Assembly: GCA_029237815.1 (NCBI GenBank) | Contig: JAQZBP010000006.1 | Span: 496,001 to 560,000, forward strand | DNA: 64,000 nucleotides | DNA from: Moraxellaceae bacterium | Lineage (GTDB): Bacteria; Pseudomonadota; Gammaproteobacteria; Pseudomonadales; Moraxellaceae | Direction: 5' to 3' | In this document: positions 55,688 to 64,000 of the stretch, in pieces | How positions within the stretch are numbered: the first letter of the stretch is position 1 | Layout: each line of letters starts with the position of its first letter | Translations under genes and position numbers: made by a program | Notes under the pieces: generated by a model | What the model was told of the DNA's origin: nothing | The model's database searches: none | What the model saw: only the letters and a program-made list of their open reading frames with translations

Positions 55688-56252
55688 CTGTGGGGACGGG
55701 CAGCGCGACGCCCTGACCTTCCTGCAGATAGCCATCCTTAAGGCGGGCGTAATTGGCCGCCGTGTAGGTAAAGTAGCTGCGTTCCTTGTCGGTGACAGGA
55801 CGCACGGCCTTCGCGGGACTGCCCATATACACGTGGCCCGAGGCCAGCACCTTGCCCGGCGGTACGATAGCGCCGGCCCCGAGGATCACCTCGGACTCCA
55901 CCACGGCACCGTCCATGACCATGGCTTTCATGCCGATAAGCACGCGGTCGTGGATGGTGCAGCCATGCAGTGTTGCCTGGTGGCCGATCGTGACGTCGCT
56001 ACCTATGGACAGGGGGAAGCCGTCGGGGTTGTAGCTGCTGGCGTGGGTGATGTGCAGCACCGCGCCGTCCTGCACGGAAACCCTTTCGCCGATACGGATA
56101 TGGTGCATGTCGCCACGCACGATGGCGTAGGGCCAGACCGAGCTGTCCTTGCCGATGACCACGTCGCCGATGATGACGGCCGTGGGGTCCACGAATACAC
56201 TCTGGTCAATGACAGGCCAGATGCCCTTGTGGGCGCGGATGGCAGCCACCAT
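55680..56252 (-). CDS. Gamma carbonic anhydrase family protein
   Basis: A 190 aa left-handed beta-helix protein of the gamma carbonic anhydrase (YrdA/PaaY-like) family. Hexapeptide repeats extend over about residues 10-150. Three metal-ligand His are present in AVLHITHAS, IGHQATLHGCTI (two), arranged as in the family. It may hydrate CO2 or act on another substrate. GAGAG precedes ATG 56252. Divergent from prlC. Confidence 0.9.
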   Translation of the reverse strand: MVAAIRAHKGIWPVIDQSVFVDPTAVIIGDVVIGKDSSVWPYAIVRGDMHHIRIGERVSVQDGAVLHITHASSYNPDGFPLSIGSDVTIGHQATLHGCTIHDRVLIGMKAMVMDGAVVESEVILGAGAIVPPGKVLASGHVYMGSPAKAVRPVTDKERSYFTYTAANYARLKDGYLQEGQGVALPVPTAT

Positions 56253-56325
56253 ATGTCTCTCTCCCCTGCTGTTGCCGGAAATGCCGCGGGTGCAGCGGCG
56301 AGTTGATGTAAACAGGAAGTCCCCC

Positions 56326-58362
56326 ATGAACAACCCCCTGCTCGAATCCCATGTCCTGCCGCCCTTCGACCGCATCCAGCCCGAGCACGTCGCACCGGCG
56401 ATCGATGCCATCCTGAGCGAAAACCGTGCCGCGATCGAGCGGCTGGTGCAGCAGGAGCAGGCCCACACGATCAGTTGGGAGAGCGTGCCGGCAGTGATGG
56501 AACACCTGCAGGACCGGCTCGACCAGGCGTGGGCGCCCGTCTCCCATCTCAATGCCGTTATGAACTCCGAGGCCTGGCGTGCCGCCTATAACGAGGCGTT
56601 GCCCAAGCTGGCCGCCTATGGTACCGAGCTCGGGCAGAACGAGGAGCTGTTTCGCGTCTACGAGACGCTGGAAAAAGGGGACGGGTTTGCGCACCTGGCC
56701 GCGGCCCAGCAGAAGACCATCCGCAATGCGCTGCGCGATTTCCGTCTGAGCGGCATCGGCCTGAGCGAGGAAAAAAAGCAGCGCTTCGCGGAAATTGCCG
56801 AACGCCTGGCCGAGCTCTGCTCCCGCTTCTCCGACAACGTGCTCGACGCCACCCAGGCCTGGGACCTGGTCCTGCCGGACGCCACGCGCCTGGGCGGGCT
56901 GCCGGAATCGGCGCTCGGCCTGCTGGCGGCGCTGGCGCAGCAGAAGGAGCAGGACGGCTTCCGCATCACCCTGGATTTCCCGTCCTATGTCGCGGTGATG
57001 ATGCATGCCGACGACCGCGCGCTGCGCGAGCAGGTGTACACGGCGTATGTCACGCGCGCCTCCGACCAGGGGCCGCAGGCCGGCCGCTTCGACAACTCCT
57101 CCCTGATCAATGAAATCCTCGCGCTGCGCCACGAACAGGCGCAATTGCTGGGCTACGCCAGCTTCGCCGAGGTTTCGCTGGTGCCGAAGATGGCGCGCTC
57201 GCCGCAGGAGGTCACCGACTTCCTCGACGATCTGGCAAAGCGCACGCGCCCGGGAGCGCAGAAAGAACTTGCCGAGCTGCGCGAGTTCGCGAAGAACGAG
57301 CTCGGCATCGCGGATCTGCAGCCCTGGGACGTGACCTACGCCAGCGAGAAGCTCAAGCAGAAAAAATATTCGATCTCGCAGGAAATGCTGCGGCCCTACT
57401 TCCCGGCGCCGCGTGTGATTGCCGGCATGCTGAAGATTGCCGAAACGCTCTACGGACTTTCCATCCGGGAGCGCCATGACAGGGTCACCTGGCATCCTGA
57501 CGTCACTTACTACGAGATCAGCGAGAACGGAGAGGTCGTCGCAAGCTTTTACCTGGACCCCTACGCGCGCGCACACAAGCGCGGCGGTGCGTGGATGGCC
57601 GACTGTCGTGTGCGCCGCCGCCTCGCGGATGGCTCGCTGCAGAAGCCGGTGGCCTTCCTGACCTGCAACTTCAATCCGCCGGTCGACGGAAAGCCTGCGC
57701 TGCTGACCCATGAGGAGGTCACCACGCTCTTCCACGAGTTTGGCCACGGCCTCCACCACATGCTCACGCGCATCGAGGTGGCGGCGGTGTCCGGCATCAA
57801 TGGCGTGGCCTGGGATGCCGTGGAGCTGCCCAGCCAGTTCTTCGAGAACTGGTGCTGGGAGCCGGAGCCGCTCGGCCTGATCGCCAGCCACGTGGAAACT
57901 GGCGCGCCGCTGCCGAAAGAGCTGCTCGAGAAAATGCTGGCGGCAAAAAACTTCCAGTCCGGCCTCATGATGCTGCGTCAGCTCGAGTTCGCGCTTTTCG
58001 ACATGCGCATCCACGCGCTCGACATGGTGGGCACCGGTGACGTGCAGCAGGTCCTGGACGAGGTGCGCCGCACTGTTGCCGTCATCCAGCCGCCGGCGTT
58101 CAACCGCTTCCAGCACAGCTTCAGTCATATCTTCGCGGGCGGCTATGCCGCGGGCTACTACAGCTACAAGTGGGCGGAGGTGCTGTCCTCCGACGCGTTC
58201 TCGCTGTTCGAGGAAGAGGGCGTGATGAATGCGGAAATCGGCCGCAGCTTCCGCGAGACCATCCTGGCGCAGGGCGGCAGCCGCGACGCGCTGGAGTTGT
58301 TCGTGGAGTTCCGTGGCCGTGAGCCGAAGGTGGACGCCCTGCTCCGCCATTCGGGCCTTTGA
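56326..58362 (+). CDS. prlC: Oligopeptidase A
   Basis: Cytoplasmic zinc metallopeptidase of the M3 family (678 aa; E. coli PrlC 680). It degrades oligopeptides, including signal peptides, after proteolysis. The zinc motif HEFGHGLHH sits near residue 470, and the C-terminal PAFNRFQHSFSHIFAGGYAAGYYSYKW stretch is a family signature. Start ATG 56326 (GGAAGT upstream) matches MNNPLLESHVLPPF of family members. Followed by the small zinc-ribbon gene, as in E. coli. Confidence 0.97.
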   Translation: MNNPLLESHVLPPFDRIQPEHVAPAIDAILSENRAAIERLVQQEQAHTISWESVPAVMEHLQDRLDQAWAPVSHLNAVMNSEAWRAAYNEALPKLAAYGTELGQNEELFRVYETLEKGDGFAHLAAAQQKTIRNALRDFRLSGIGLSEEKKQRFAEIAERLAELCSRFSDNVLDATQAWDLVLPDATRLGGLPESALGLLAALAQQKEQDGFRITLDFPSYVAVMMHADDRALREQVYTAYVTRASDQGPQAGRFDNSSLINEILALRHEQAQLLGYASFAEVSLVPKMARSPQEVTDFLDDLAKRTRPGAQKELAELREFAKNELGIADLQPWDVTYASEKLKQKKYSISQEMLRPYFPAPRVIAGMLKIAETLYGLSIRERHDRVTWHPDVTYYEISENGEVVASFYLDPYARAHKRGGAWMADCRVRRRLADGSLQKPVAFLTCNFNPPVDGKPALLTHEEVTTLFHEFGHGLHHMLTRIEVAAVSGINGVAWDAVELPSQFFENWCWEPEPLGLIASHVETGAPLPKELLEKMLAAKNFQSGLMMLRQLEFALFDMRIHALDMVGTGDVQQVLDEVRRTVAVIQPPAFNRFQHSFSHIFAGGYAAGYYSYKWAEVLSSDAFSLFEEEGVMNAEIGRSFRETILAQGGSRDALELFVEFRGREPKVDALLRHSGL

Positions 58363-58393
58363 AGCGCCCTCGGGCCCGCAGGGAAGCATCGGC

Positions 58394-58609
58394 ATGATTC
58401 GCAAGCAGTTCATTGCCGGCGCGCGCTGCCCGGCCTGCAATGTCGAGGATCGTATCCGGCTCTGCCGCGAGGCGGACCGCGAGTGGATCGAGTGCGTGGC
58501 CTGCGGCTATGCGAGCGACACGCCGCAGGCACCCGAGCATCCGCAGGAAGAGCGGACCGAACCCGAGGTCGGGATCGTGCGCCTGCCCGCGGATCCGCCG
58601 CGAAAATAA
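58394..58609 (+). CDS. yheV: YheV family putative zinc ribbon protein
   Basis: A 71 aa protein, MIRKQFIAGARCPACNVEDR at the start, with two Cys pairs (CPAC and CVAC) forming a zinc ribbon; the rest is acidic. Homologues sit directly after prlC in many gammaproteobacteria, as here, 31 bases apart. Function unknown. Confidence 0.92.
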   Translation: MIRKQFIAGARCPACNVEDRIRLCREADREWIECVACGYASDTPQAPEHPQEERTEPEVGIVRLPADPPRK

Positions 58610-58620
58610 TCGGCACCCAG

Positions 58621-58656
58621 AAAATGAAAATGCCCGCGACCGCGGGCATTTTCATT
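58621..58656. terminator. Bidirectional terminator after yheV
   Basis: GAAAATGCCCGC...GCGGGCATTTTC, a 12-pair stem with a short GACC loop, between the convergent yheV and znuB genes. Its flanks (AAAA upstream) allow use on both strands. Confidence 0.85.
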
Positions 58657-58669
58657 TCCGTCGCGTGAC

Positions 58670-59473
58670 TTACGGCGTGTCAGCCAGGCGCTGCGGCAGC
58701 AGTGTCACAAGCGCGAAGCCCGACGCCGCGGCCACCACGATGGCCGGGCCCAGCGGCAAATCCCAGCGCAGGCTGCCGGCAAGGCCGGCGAGCACGGCCA
58801 GCATGCCGGTGACGCTCGCCAGCAGCGCCATCTGCTCCGGTGTGCGTGCCAGGCGCCGTGCCGCGGCGGCCGGAATGATCAGCAGCGCCGTGATCAGCAG
58901 CACGCCGACGACTTTCATCGCGGCCGTCACGGTCAGCGCCACCAGCAGCAACAGCAGCAGGCGCTGGCGGTGCACGGCGATGCCGTCCACCGCCGCGAGT
59001 TCCTCGTTGATGGCGCAGAGCAGCAGGGGCCGCCATTGCCAGAGCAGCAGGCCGAGAATGGCGGCGACACCCGCCAGCAGCAGCGGCAGGTCCGCCGTCG
59101 TCACGCTGAGCAGGTCACCGAAGAGCAGCGCCATCACGTCGATGCGCTGGTCCTCGAAAAAGCCGAGCACGATCAGGCCGAGGCTGAGCGATGTCGTCGA
59201 GAGCAGCACCAGCAGCGTGTCGGTGGCGAGCTCGGGGCGGCGCAGCAGCAGGCCGAGCAGCAGCGCCACGATCAGGCAGACCAGGCTGATGCCGACCCAG
59301 CCGGGCACGGCCAGCAGGAAACTGAGGCCGAGGCCGAGCAGTGCGGCATGCGAGAGGCTGTCGCCGAAATAGGCGAGACGCCGCCATACCAGCAGCGATC
59401 CCAGGGGGCCGGCGACGAGCGCCACCAGCAGGCCGGCGGCGAGTGCCGGCCAGAGCAGCTCAATGATGCTCAT
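58670..59473 (-). CDS. znuB: Zinc ABC transporter permease
   Basis: Membrane subunit of the ZnuABC high-affinity zinc importer (267 aa). About eight hydrophobic segments; family signature [20 protein letters not shown] in the N-terminal quarter and the conserved central [22 protein letters not shown] stretch. Start ATG 59473 overlaps znuC by 14 bases, so they are co-translated. Order zur-znuC-znuB matches pseudomonads. Confidence 0.96.
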   Translation of the reverse strand: MSIIELLWPALAAGLLVALVAGPLGSLLVWRRLAYFGDSLSHAALLGLGLSFLLAVPGWVGISLVCLIVALLLGLLLRRPELATDTLLVLLSTTSLSLGLIVLGFFEDQRIDVMALLFGDLLSVTTADLPLLLAGVAAILGLLLWQWRPLLLCAINEELAAVDGIAVHRQRLLLLLLVALTVTAAMKVVGVLLITALLIIPAAAARRLARTPEQMALLASVTGMLAVLAGLAGSLRWDLPLGPAIVVAAASGFALVTLLPQRLADTP

Positions 59474-60212
59474 GATTGCAGACCTCGCCATGCGCATCGT
59501 GACGGTGGTCGTGATGGTGGCTGTAGATCGCCAGCCCGCGCCCGCCCTGTGCGCCGAACAGACGCAGGTACTCGGGATGCGCGCTCACCGACTCCGGATG
59601 GCCCTCGCAGCACACGTGACGGTTCAGGCAGAGCACGTGGTCGGTGGCCGCCATCACCAGGTGCAGGTCGTGCGACACCATCAGCACGCCGCAGCCGCGG
59701 CGGGCGCGCACGGCGGCGATCAGGTTGTAAAGCTCCTCCTGTCCCGTGATGTCGACACCCTGAGCGGGTTCGTCGAGCACCAGCAACTCCGGCTCGCGCA
59801 GCAGGGCGCGCGCCAGCAGCACGCGCTGCAGCTCGCCGCCGGACAGCCGCGTCACGGGCGTGTCGATGACGTGCGCGGCGCCGACTTCCTGGAGCGACTG
59901 CGCCAGCAGCGCCGGCGCCACGCCCGGCCGGGCCAGCGTGAGGAAGCGCCGCACATTGAGCGGGAGCGATTCATTGAGGCCCAGTTGCTGCGGCATATAG
60001 CCGATACGCAGCCCGGGCTTCACCTGGCGGTGGCCGCTGTCGGGCGCCATCAGGCCGAGCGCGATGCGTACCAGCGAGGTCTTGCCGGCGCCGTTGGGGC
60101 CGATGACGGTGAGAATCTCGCCGGCGTTCAGGGTGAGGCTGACATCCTGCAGCACCGGGCGTCCGCCGCGGTGCAGGCCGATGCCGGCAAGCGAGAGCAG
60201 GGGCGAGGCCAT
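59460..60212 (-). CDS. znuC: Zinc ABC transporter ATP-binding protein
   Basis: ATPase of the ZnuABC importer, 250 aa. Walker [10 protein letters not shown], signature [16 protein letters not shown], and Walker [13 protein letters not shown] are all present, with the switch His in VSHDLHLVM. The last 23 residues are His-rich ([20 protein letters not shown]), an extension seen in some zinc transporters and likely metal-binding. Start ATG 60212, 2 bases after the zur stop on the minus strand. Confidence 0.96.
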   Translation of the reverse strand: MASPLLSLAGIGLHRGGRPVLQDVSLTLNAGEILTVIGPNGAGKTSLVRIALGLMAPDSGHRQVKPGLRIGYMPQQLGLNESLPLNVRRFLTLARPGVAPALLAQSLQEVGAAHVIDTPVTRLSGGELQRVLLARALLREPELLVLDEPAQGVDITGQEELYNLIAAVRARRGCGVLMVSHDLHLVMAATDHVLCLNRHVCCEGHPESVSAHPEYLRLFGAQGGRGLAIYSHHHDHRHDAHGEVCNHEHH

Positions 60213-60214
60213 GG

Positions 60215-60694
60215 TCAGTCCTTGCGGCAGCGGCGGCAGCGGCCGGTCAGTTCGAGGGTCTGGCTCAGCACTTCGAAGTCGGCGTCGCGGGCGGCGGCGT
60301 CGACTGCCTTGCCGAGGGCACGCGGGTCCAGGATTTCCTCCGCATTGCCGCAGGCCTCGCAGAGCAGGAAGTAGCCGGCGTGGGCGGCGCCCGGGTGCGA
60401 GCAGCCGATGAAGGCGTTGCGCGAGGCGATCCGGTGCACCAGCTTCTGCTCCAGCAGGAACTCCAGCGCGCGGTAGACGGTGGGCGGCGCCGGCTTGTGC
60501 CCCTCGGCCGTCAGCCGGTCCAAGATCTCGTAGGCGCCGAGCGGCTGGTGGCTGTCCCAGACCAGCTCCAGCACACGCCGGCGCAGCGGGGTCAGACGGG
60601 CACCACTCTTCTCGCACAGACGCTCGGCGGCCGAGAGGGCATCGTGTACGCAGTGGCTGTGGTCGTGCGGATGGAAGGCCGGGGCGGAGGTCAT
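60215..60694 (-). CDS. zur: Zinc uptake regulator Zur (Fur family)
   Basis: Zinc-responsive repressor, 159 aa, of the Fur family. DNA-binding region: [26 protein letters not shown] through [20 protein letters not shown]. The structural zinc Cys pairs are CEAC and CRRC, and [15 protein letters not shown] supplies further ligands. N-terminal [10 protein letters not shown] is His-rich. First gene of the zur-znuC-znuB unit; a Zur box lies 19 bases upstream of its start. Confidence 0.95.
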   Translation of the reverse strand: MTSAPAFHPHDHSHCVHDALSAAERLCEKSGARLTPLRRRVLELVWDSHQPLGAYEILDRLTAEGHKPAPPTVYRALEFLLEQKLVHRIASRNAFIGCSHPGAAHAGYFLLCEACGNAEEILDPRALGKAVDAAARDADFEVLSQTLELTGRCRRCRKD

Positions 60695-60712
60695 GCGGGG
60701 CTCGGGACAAAT

Positions 60713-60735
60713 GAGATGCAACAATATAACATCTG
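60713..60735. promoter_or_regulatory. Zur box between zur and znuA
   Basis: A 23-base site matching the E. coli Zur consensus at 17 positions: left half GAGATGCAACA, right half with an exact TATAACAT (60725-60732). It is centred between the two divergent starts, so it can regulate both. Confidence 0.75.
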
Positions 60736-60767
60736 CGCCCCCTCGTCGCAGCCACGGGTTCCCAGCG

Positions 60768-61640
60768 ATGCGCCTGCCTGCCTTGCTCCTGCTGTCCCTG
60801 CTCTGCTCCCTGTCCCAGGCGGCGGAAGTGCTGGCCAGCATCCGTCCGCTGGCGCTGATTGCCGCCGCCGTCACCGACGGGCAGGGAGGGCGTGTCAGCC
60901 AGCTCGTGCCGGCGGGCGCCTCCTCGCACCACTACCAGCCCCGTCCTTCGGATCGCCTGGCGCTGGCGCGAGCGGATGTCGTGCTCTGGATCGGCCCTGC
61001 GCATGAGCGCTTCCTGACCCGCATGCTGGCGGCGAGCCCGAATGTGCTGACAGCGCAGTCACTGCCCGGCATCAGCCGCAAGCTGCAGCGCCGTCCCAAC
61101 GGTGACGGCGCCATCGCCGGCACGGTGGATCCCCACCTCTGGCTGGAACCGGACAATGCAGTGGTGATTGCCCGAGCCCTGGCCGAGGCGCTGGCCCGGC
61201 GGGAGCCCGCCCAGGCCGAGGCCTATCGCAAGAATGCCGCCGCCTTCGCCAACCGCATGGCCACCTTCAAGGCCAGCCAGGCGGTGCGCTTCCAGGGCCT
61301 GCCGTCGCGGTCCTTCGTCGCCTACCACGACGCCTACCAGTACATCGAGCCGATGCTCGGGCTGAACTTCCGCGGTAGCCTGCTGCAGAGCCCCGAGAGC
61401 AAGCCGGGCGCCAAGCATTTCCTGCTGATGTCGCAGCGCATCCGCCAGGAAGGCATCTTCTGCTTCCTCGGCGAGCCGGGCTTCGACAAGGCGCTGGCGA
61501 AGCATGTCTTCAACGGGCGGCCGACCAATCCGGTCGAGGTGGATGAGCTCTTCACGAAAGCGCCGCTTGATGCCGTCGGCTTCGAGGCCGGCCTGCTGCA
61601 GATGACGGACGCCATCCACGGCTGCCTCGGCGGCAAATAA
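60768..61640 (+). CDS. znuA: Zinc ABC transporter substrate-binding protein
   Basis: Periplasmic zinc-binding component, 290 aa with a signal peptide (residues 1-19, SQA). Metal-ligand candidates are the His in [19 protein letters not shown] and YHDAYQY, plus an acidic residue in LGEPGFDK. The usual His-rich loop is short or missing. Start ATG 60768. Divergent from zur-znuC-znuB across a Zur box. Confidence 0.95.
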   Translation: MRLPALLLLSLLCSLSQAAEVLASIRPLALIAAAVTDGQGGRVSQLVPAGASSHHYQPRPSDRLALARADVVLWIGPAHERFLTRMLAASPNVLTAQSLPGISRKLQRRPNGDGAIAGTVDPHLWLEPDNAVVIARALAEALARREPAQAEAYRKNAAAFANRMATFKASQAVRFQGLPSRSFVAYHDAYQYIEPMLGLNFRGSLLQSPESKPGAKHFLLMSQRIRQEGIFCFLGEPGFDKALAKHVFNGRPTNPVEVDELFTKAPLDAVGFEAGLLQMTDAIHGCLGGK

Positions 61641-61648
61641 GCCGCGGC

Positions 61649-62596
61649 TCACGCCTCCAGCAGCTTTTGCGCCAGCAGGCGCATCTCCGACGGATCCTTC
61701 TCCAGCACGTGCTCGCCGCCGCGGTTCTCGCGGCGGTTGCGCGCGCCGATGTCCAGCCGCGACAGCCAGAAACGCATCGCCGCCACGGCGAGGAAGACCG
61801 GCAGCGCTTCGCGTTCGCAGGCCAGCAGCGGCCGGGCCGTCTCATAGCCCTCGAGGAAGGCGGCGCGCCGCGCGGCATCGGGCGTGGCCGACGGCCACTG
61901 GCGACAGAAATCGTTGATCGTGATGGCGATGTCCAGCAGCAGCTGGTCGTGGCAGACCTCGGAAAAGTCCAGCACCGCGGTCACGGTGTCGTCGACGAAG
62001 AGCGTGTTGTCGCGGAACAGGTCGCCATGGATGAGGCCGGTGGGCAGGTCCGGATACTGCGCGCAGATGTCGGCGTGGCGCGCGAGGATGCGCGTCAGCA
62101 GCGTGCGCTCATCGGGCGGCAGTTGTGGCTGCCAGTGCTGCGCAAGCCCGCGCCACCAGGCAGCGCCATGCGCGTTGGCGCGCTCCAGCGGATAGTCCTG
62201 CAGCGCCACGTGCAGGTGCGCGAGGGTCGTGCCCATGGCGCGGCACTGCGCCGCATCCGGCGTCTCGGGGTGGCGGCCCGGCAGTCGCGGCGCGAGCTGA
62301 GCCGGCTTGCCGGCGAGCAGGCCGAGGTAGAGCCCGGCACCGTTTTGCAGCGGCGTCGCTACCGGCACACCGCAGGTCTCCAGGTGCGACAGCAGGGGGC
62401 CCAGCACGCCGGCTTCCGCGGCGGGCAGCTCCTCGAACAGCGTCAGCACGAGTTCGCGCCCGTCGACGAGCTGCACGAAGTAGTTGCTGTTCTCGATGCC
62501 GCCCCGGATGGGGGAAAAAGAGCCGAGCGGCGGTAGCGCGTACTCGTCCAGGAAGGACTGGATCTGGGCGGCATCGAGCATCGTGTAGGCGGACAT
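61649..62596 (-). CDS. thrB: Homoserine kinase (ThrB, APH-fold type)
   Basis: Phosphorylates homoserine for threonine synthesis. This 315 aa enzyme is the aminoglycoside-phosphotransferase-fold type used in pseudomonads, unlike the GHMP-type of E. coli. Signatures: GGIENSNYFVQLVDGRELVLTL, LIHGDLFRDNTLF (catalytic Asp and Asn) and AVLDFSEVCHDQLLLD (DF...D motif). Start ATG 62596 is set by family length (about 316 aa); the frame continues upstream. Its stop is 8 bases from znuA's. Divergent from polA. Confidence 0.94.
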   Translation of the reverse strand: MSAYTMLDAAQIQSFLDEYALPPLGSFSPIRGGIENSNYFVQLVDGRELVLTLFEELPAAEAGVLGPLLSHLETCGVPVATPLQNGAGLYLGLLAGKPAQLAPRLPGRHPETPDAAQCRAMGTTLAHLHVALQDYPLERANAHGAAWWRGLAQHWQPQLPPDERTLLTRILARHADICAQYPDLPTGLIHGDLFRDNTLFVDDTVTAVLDFSEVCHDQLLLDIAITINDFCRQWPSATPDAARRAAFLEGYETARPLLACEREALPVFLAVAAMRFWLSRLDIGARNRRENRGGEHVLEKDPSEMRLLAQKLLEA

Positions 62597-62720
62597 GGGC
62601 GCATTCCCGGCAGCATCAGGCCTGATCATAGCAACTGCCGCGCGCGCCGGCCCGGCTGGCGACACTGCCGGCGTTCTGCGCTACCCTGCCCCGACGTTTT
62701 TCCGGATCGCCATTGCCGCC

Positions 62721-64000
62721 ATGCCCGCGCCTCTCATCCTCGTCGACGGTTCCTCCTATCTCTATCGCGCCTTCCACGCCCTGCCGCCGCTCGCCACGCG
62801 CGACGGCCGCCCGACCGGCGCCATCAAGGGCGTGGTCAACATGCTGCAGAAGCTGATCAAGACCTATTCGCCGACGCACATCGCCGTGGTGTTCGACGCC
62901 TCCGGGCCGACCTTTCGCGACGACATCTACTCCGAGTACAAGGCGCACCGCCCGCCGATGCCGGACGACCTGCGTGGCCAGGTCGAGCCGCTGCATGCGC
63001 TGATCCGCGCCATGGGCCTGCCCATGCTCTGCGAGCCCGGCGTGGAGGCCGACGATGTCATCGGCACGCTGGCGCGACAGGCGTCGCGGGCCGGCGTGCC
63101 GGTGCTGATTTCCACTGGCGACAAGGACATCGCGCAGCTCGTCGACGACAACGTCACGCTGGTCAACACCATGACCGACACCGTACTCGACCACGACGGC
63201 GTGGTGGCGAAATTCGGCGTGCCGCCGCAGTGCATCATCGATTACCTCGCCCTGGTCGGCGATTCCGTGGACAACATTCCCGGCGTGCCCGGCGTCGGCC
63301 CGAAGACGGCGGCGAAATGGCTGCAGGAATTCGGCTCGCTGGACGCACTATTGGCGAAGGCCGACACGGTCAAAGGCAAGGCCGGCGAAAACCTGCGCGC
63401 CTCGCTCGACATCCTCGGCATGGCGCGCGAGCTGGCCACCATCAAGTGCGACGTGTCGCTGCCGCTGACCTACAACGACCTGCACTTCGGTGTGCCCGAC
63501 CACGAGGCCCTGCTGCAGCTGACCGAAAGCCTGGAGTTCCGCACCTGGCACTACGAACTCGCGGCGCAGGACAACAGTGTGGAGGCCGCCGCGCCCGCCC
63601 CGGCCGTGGAGGTGCACTACCACACCGTTTTTTCCGAAGACGATTTCGAGGTACTGCTGCAGCGCCTGGAAAACGCGACGGTGTTCTGCGTGGACACGGA
63701 AACCGACAGCCTGAACTACATGCAGGCGCGCATCGTCGGCGTCTCGTTCGCATTCGCCGCGCACGAAGCCTGGTACATCCCGCTTGCGCACGACTATCTC
63801 GGCGCGCCCGACCAGCTCGACCGCGACACCGTGCTCGCGCGCCTGAAGGCCGTGCTGGAGAACCCGGCCATCGGCAAGATCGGCCAGCACCTCAAGTACG
63901 ACATCCATGTGTTCGCCAACCATGGCATCCACCTTCAGGGCTTCGCCTTCGACACGATGCTGGCGTCCTACGTGCTGGATGCAACGGGAACGCGCCACAA
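62721..64000 (+). CDS. polA: DNA polymerase I (3' truncated by window edge)
   Basis: DNA polymerase I, used in Okazaki-fragment processing and repair. Visible are 426 codons from ATG 62721. MPAPLILVDGSSYLYRAFHA begins the 5'-3' nuclease domain, whose metal sites lie in VVFDASGPTFRDD, GVEADDVIGTLA and STGDKDIAQLV, with a helix-hairpin-helix in NIPGVPGVGPKTAAKWL. The 3'-5' exonuclease domain follows from about residue 300 with CVDTETDSL (Asp and Glu of the proofreading site kept) and QHLKYDIHV. The polymerase domain lies beyond the window. Confidence 0.97.
   Translation, partial: MPAPLILVDGSSYLYRAFHALPPLATRDGRPTGAIKGVVNMLQKLIKTYSPTHIAVVFDASGPTFRDDIYSEYKAHRPPMPDDLRGQVEPLHALIRAMGLPMLCEPGVEADDVIGTLARQASRAGVPVLISTGDKDIAQLVDDNVTLVNTMTDTVLDHDGVVAKFGVPPQCIIDYLALVGDSVDNIPGVPGVGPKTAAKWLQEFGSLDALLAKADTVKGKAGENLRASLDILGMARELATIKCDVSLPLTYNDLHFGVPDHEALLQLTESLEFRTWHYELAAQDNSVEAAAPAPAVEVHYHTVFSEDDFEVLLQRLENATVFCVDTETDSLNYMQARIVGVSFAFAAHEAWYIPLAHDYLGAPDQLDRDTVLARLKAVLENPAIGKIGQHLKYDIHVFANHGIHLQGFAFDTMLASYVLDATGTRH

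Noticed and set aside
62531-62542. JUMPstart/ops-like GGCGGTAGCG sequence
   Set aside because: It lies inside thrB on the opposite strand, is not upstream of a polysaccharide operon, and matches only the short core.

Overview
This is a GC-rich window from a bacterial chromosome, read as gammaproteobacterial. It opens inside the complex I (nuo) operon and ends inside polA. Two blocks match arrangements known from Pseudomonas and relatives: rsmB-fmt-def divergent from lysM-dprA-tsaC-hemF-aroE, and znuB-znuC-zur divergent from znuA, followed by thrB and polA. A DesT-DesC-DesB type desaturase locus, a wax ester synthase/DGAT, two acyl-CoA dehydrogenases and a sterol-desaturase-family hydroxylase suggest a lipid-oriented aerobe. 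Nevskiales/Solimonadaceae-like lineages would fit, but this is a guess from gene content. No rRNA, tRNA, insertion sequence, prophage or CRISPR array was found.

Layout. 1-6178: nuoI(partial)-J-K-L-M-N. 6252-14830: dusC, a WS/DGAT acyltransferase, pdxH, an SDR, an AraC regulator divergent from a membrane hydroxylase, and a large acyl-CoA dehydrogenase. 15488-21826: a tightly overlapping surface-polysaccharide operon making a CDP-linked deoxy sugar (cytidylyltransferase, 4,6-dehydratase, 3,5-epimerase-like, reductase/epimerase) plus two methyltransferase-like proteins, an acetyltransferase and a glycosyltransferase-like protein. 21896-28297: a metal-dependent hydrolase divergent from an AraC regulator, a divergent SRAP-like protein, an AI-2E-type permease, and a DUF3617 protein overlapping a TPR membrane protein. 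28578-32995: glyQS, then a CheX-like phosphatase and a CheY-like regulator. 33324-39841: tag, small proteins, two paralogous fatty acid desaturases, a flavodoxin-reductase/ferredoxin partner and a TetR regulator. 39861-43667: two paralogous TPR-glycosyltransferase fusions flanking a smaller glycosyltransferase. 43932-64000: mostly housekeeping genes (translation quality control, haem, shikimate, peptidase, zinc uptake, threonine synthesis, DNA polymerase I).

Regulatory features that stand out: two DesT-type palindromes and a perfect FNR/Anr-type box between desC and desT; a second FNR-like box ahead of a YdcH-family gene; 21-bp-period direct repeats next to both AraC genes; a Zur box in the znuA/zur gap. 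Unexplained structure includes a 12-copy heptamer array with G-quadruplex potential, a compound hexamer array, and a block of adjacent hairpins near 44.4 kb. The most unusual coding content is the CDP-sugar operon, the paired TPR-glycosyltransferases and the shortened SRAP-like protein.
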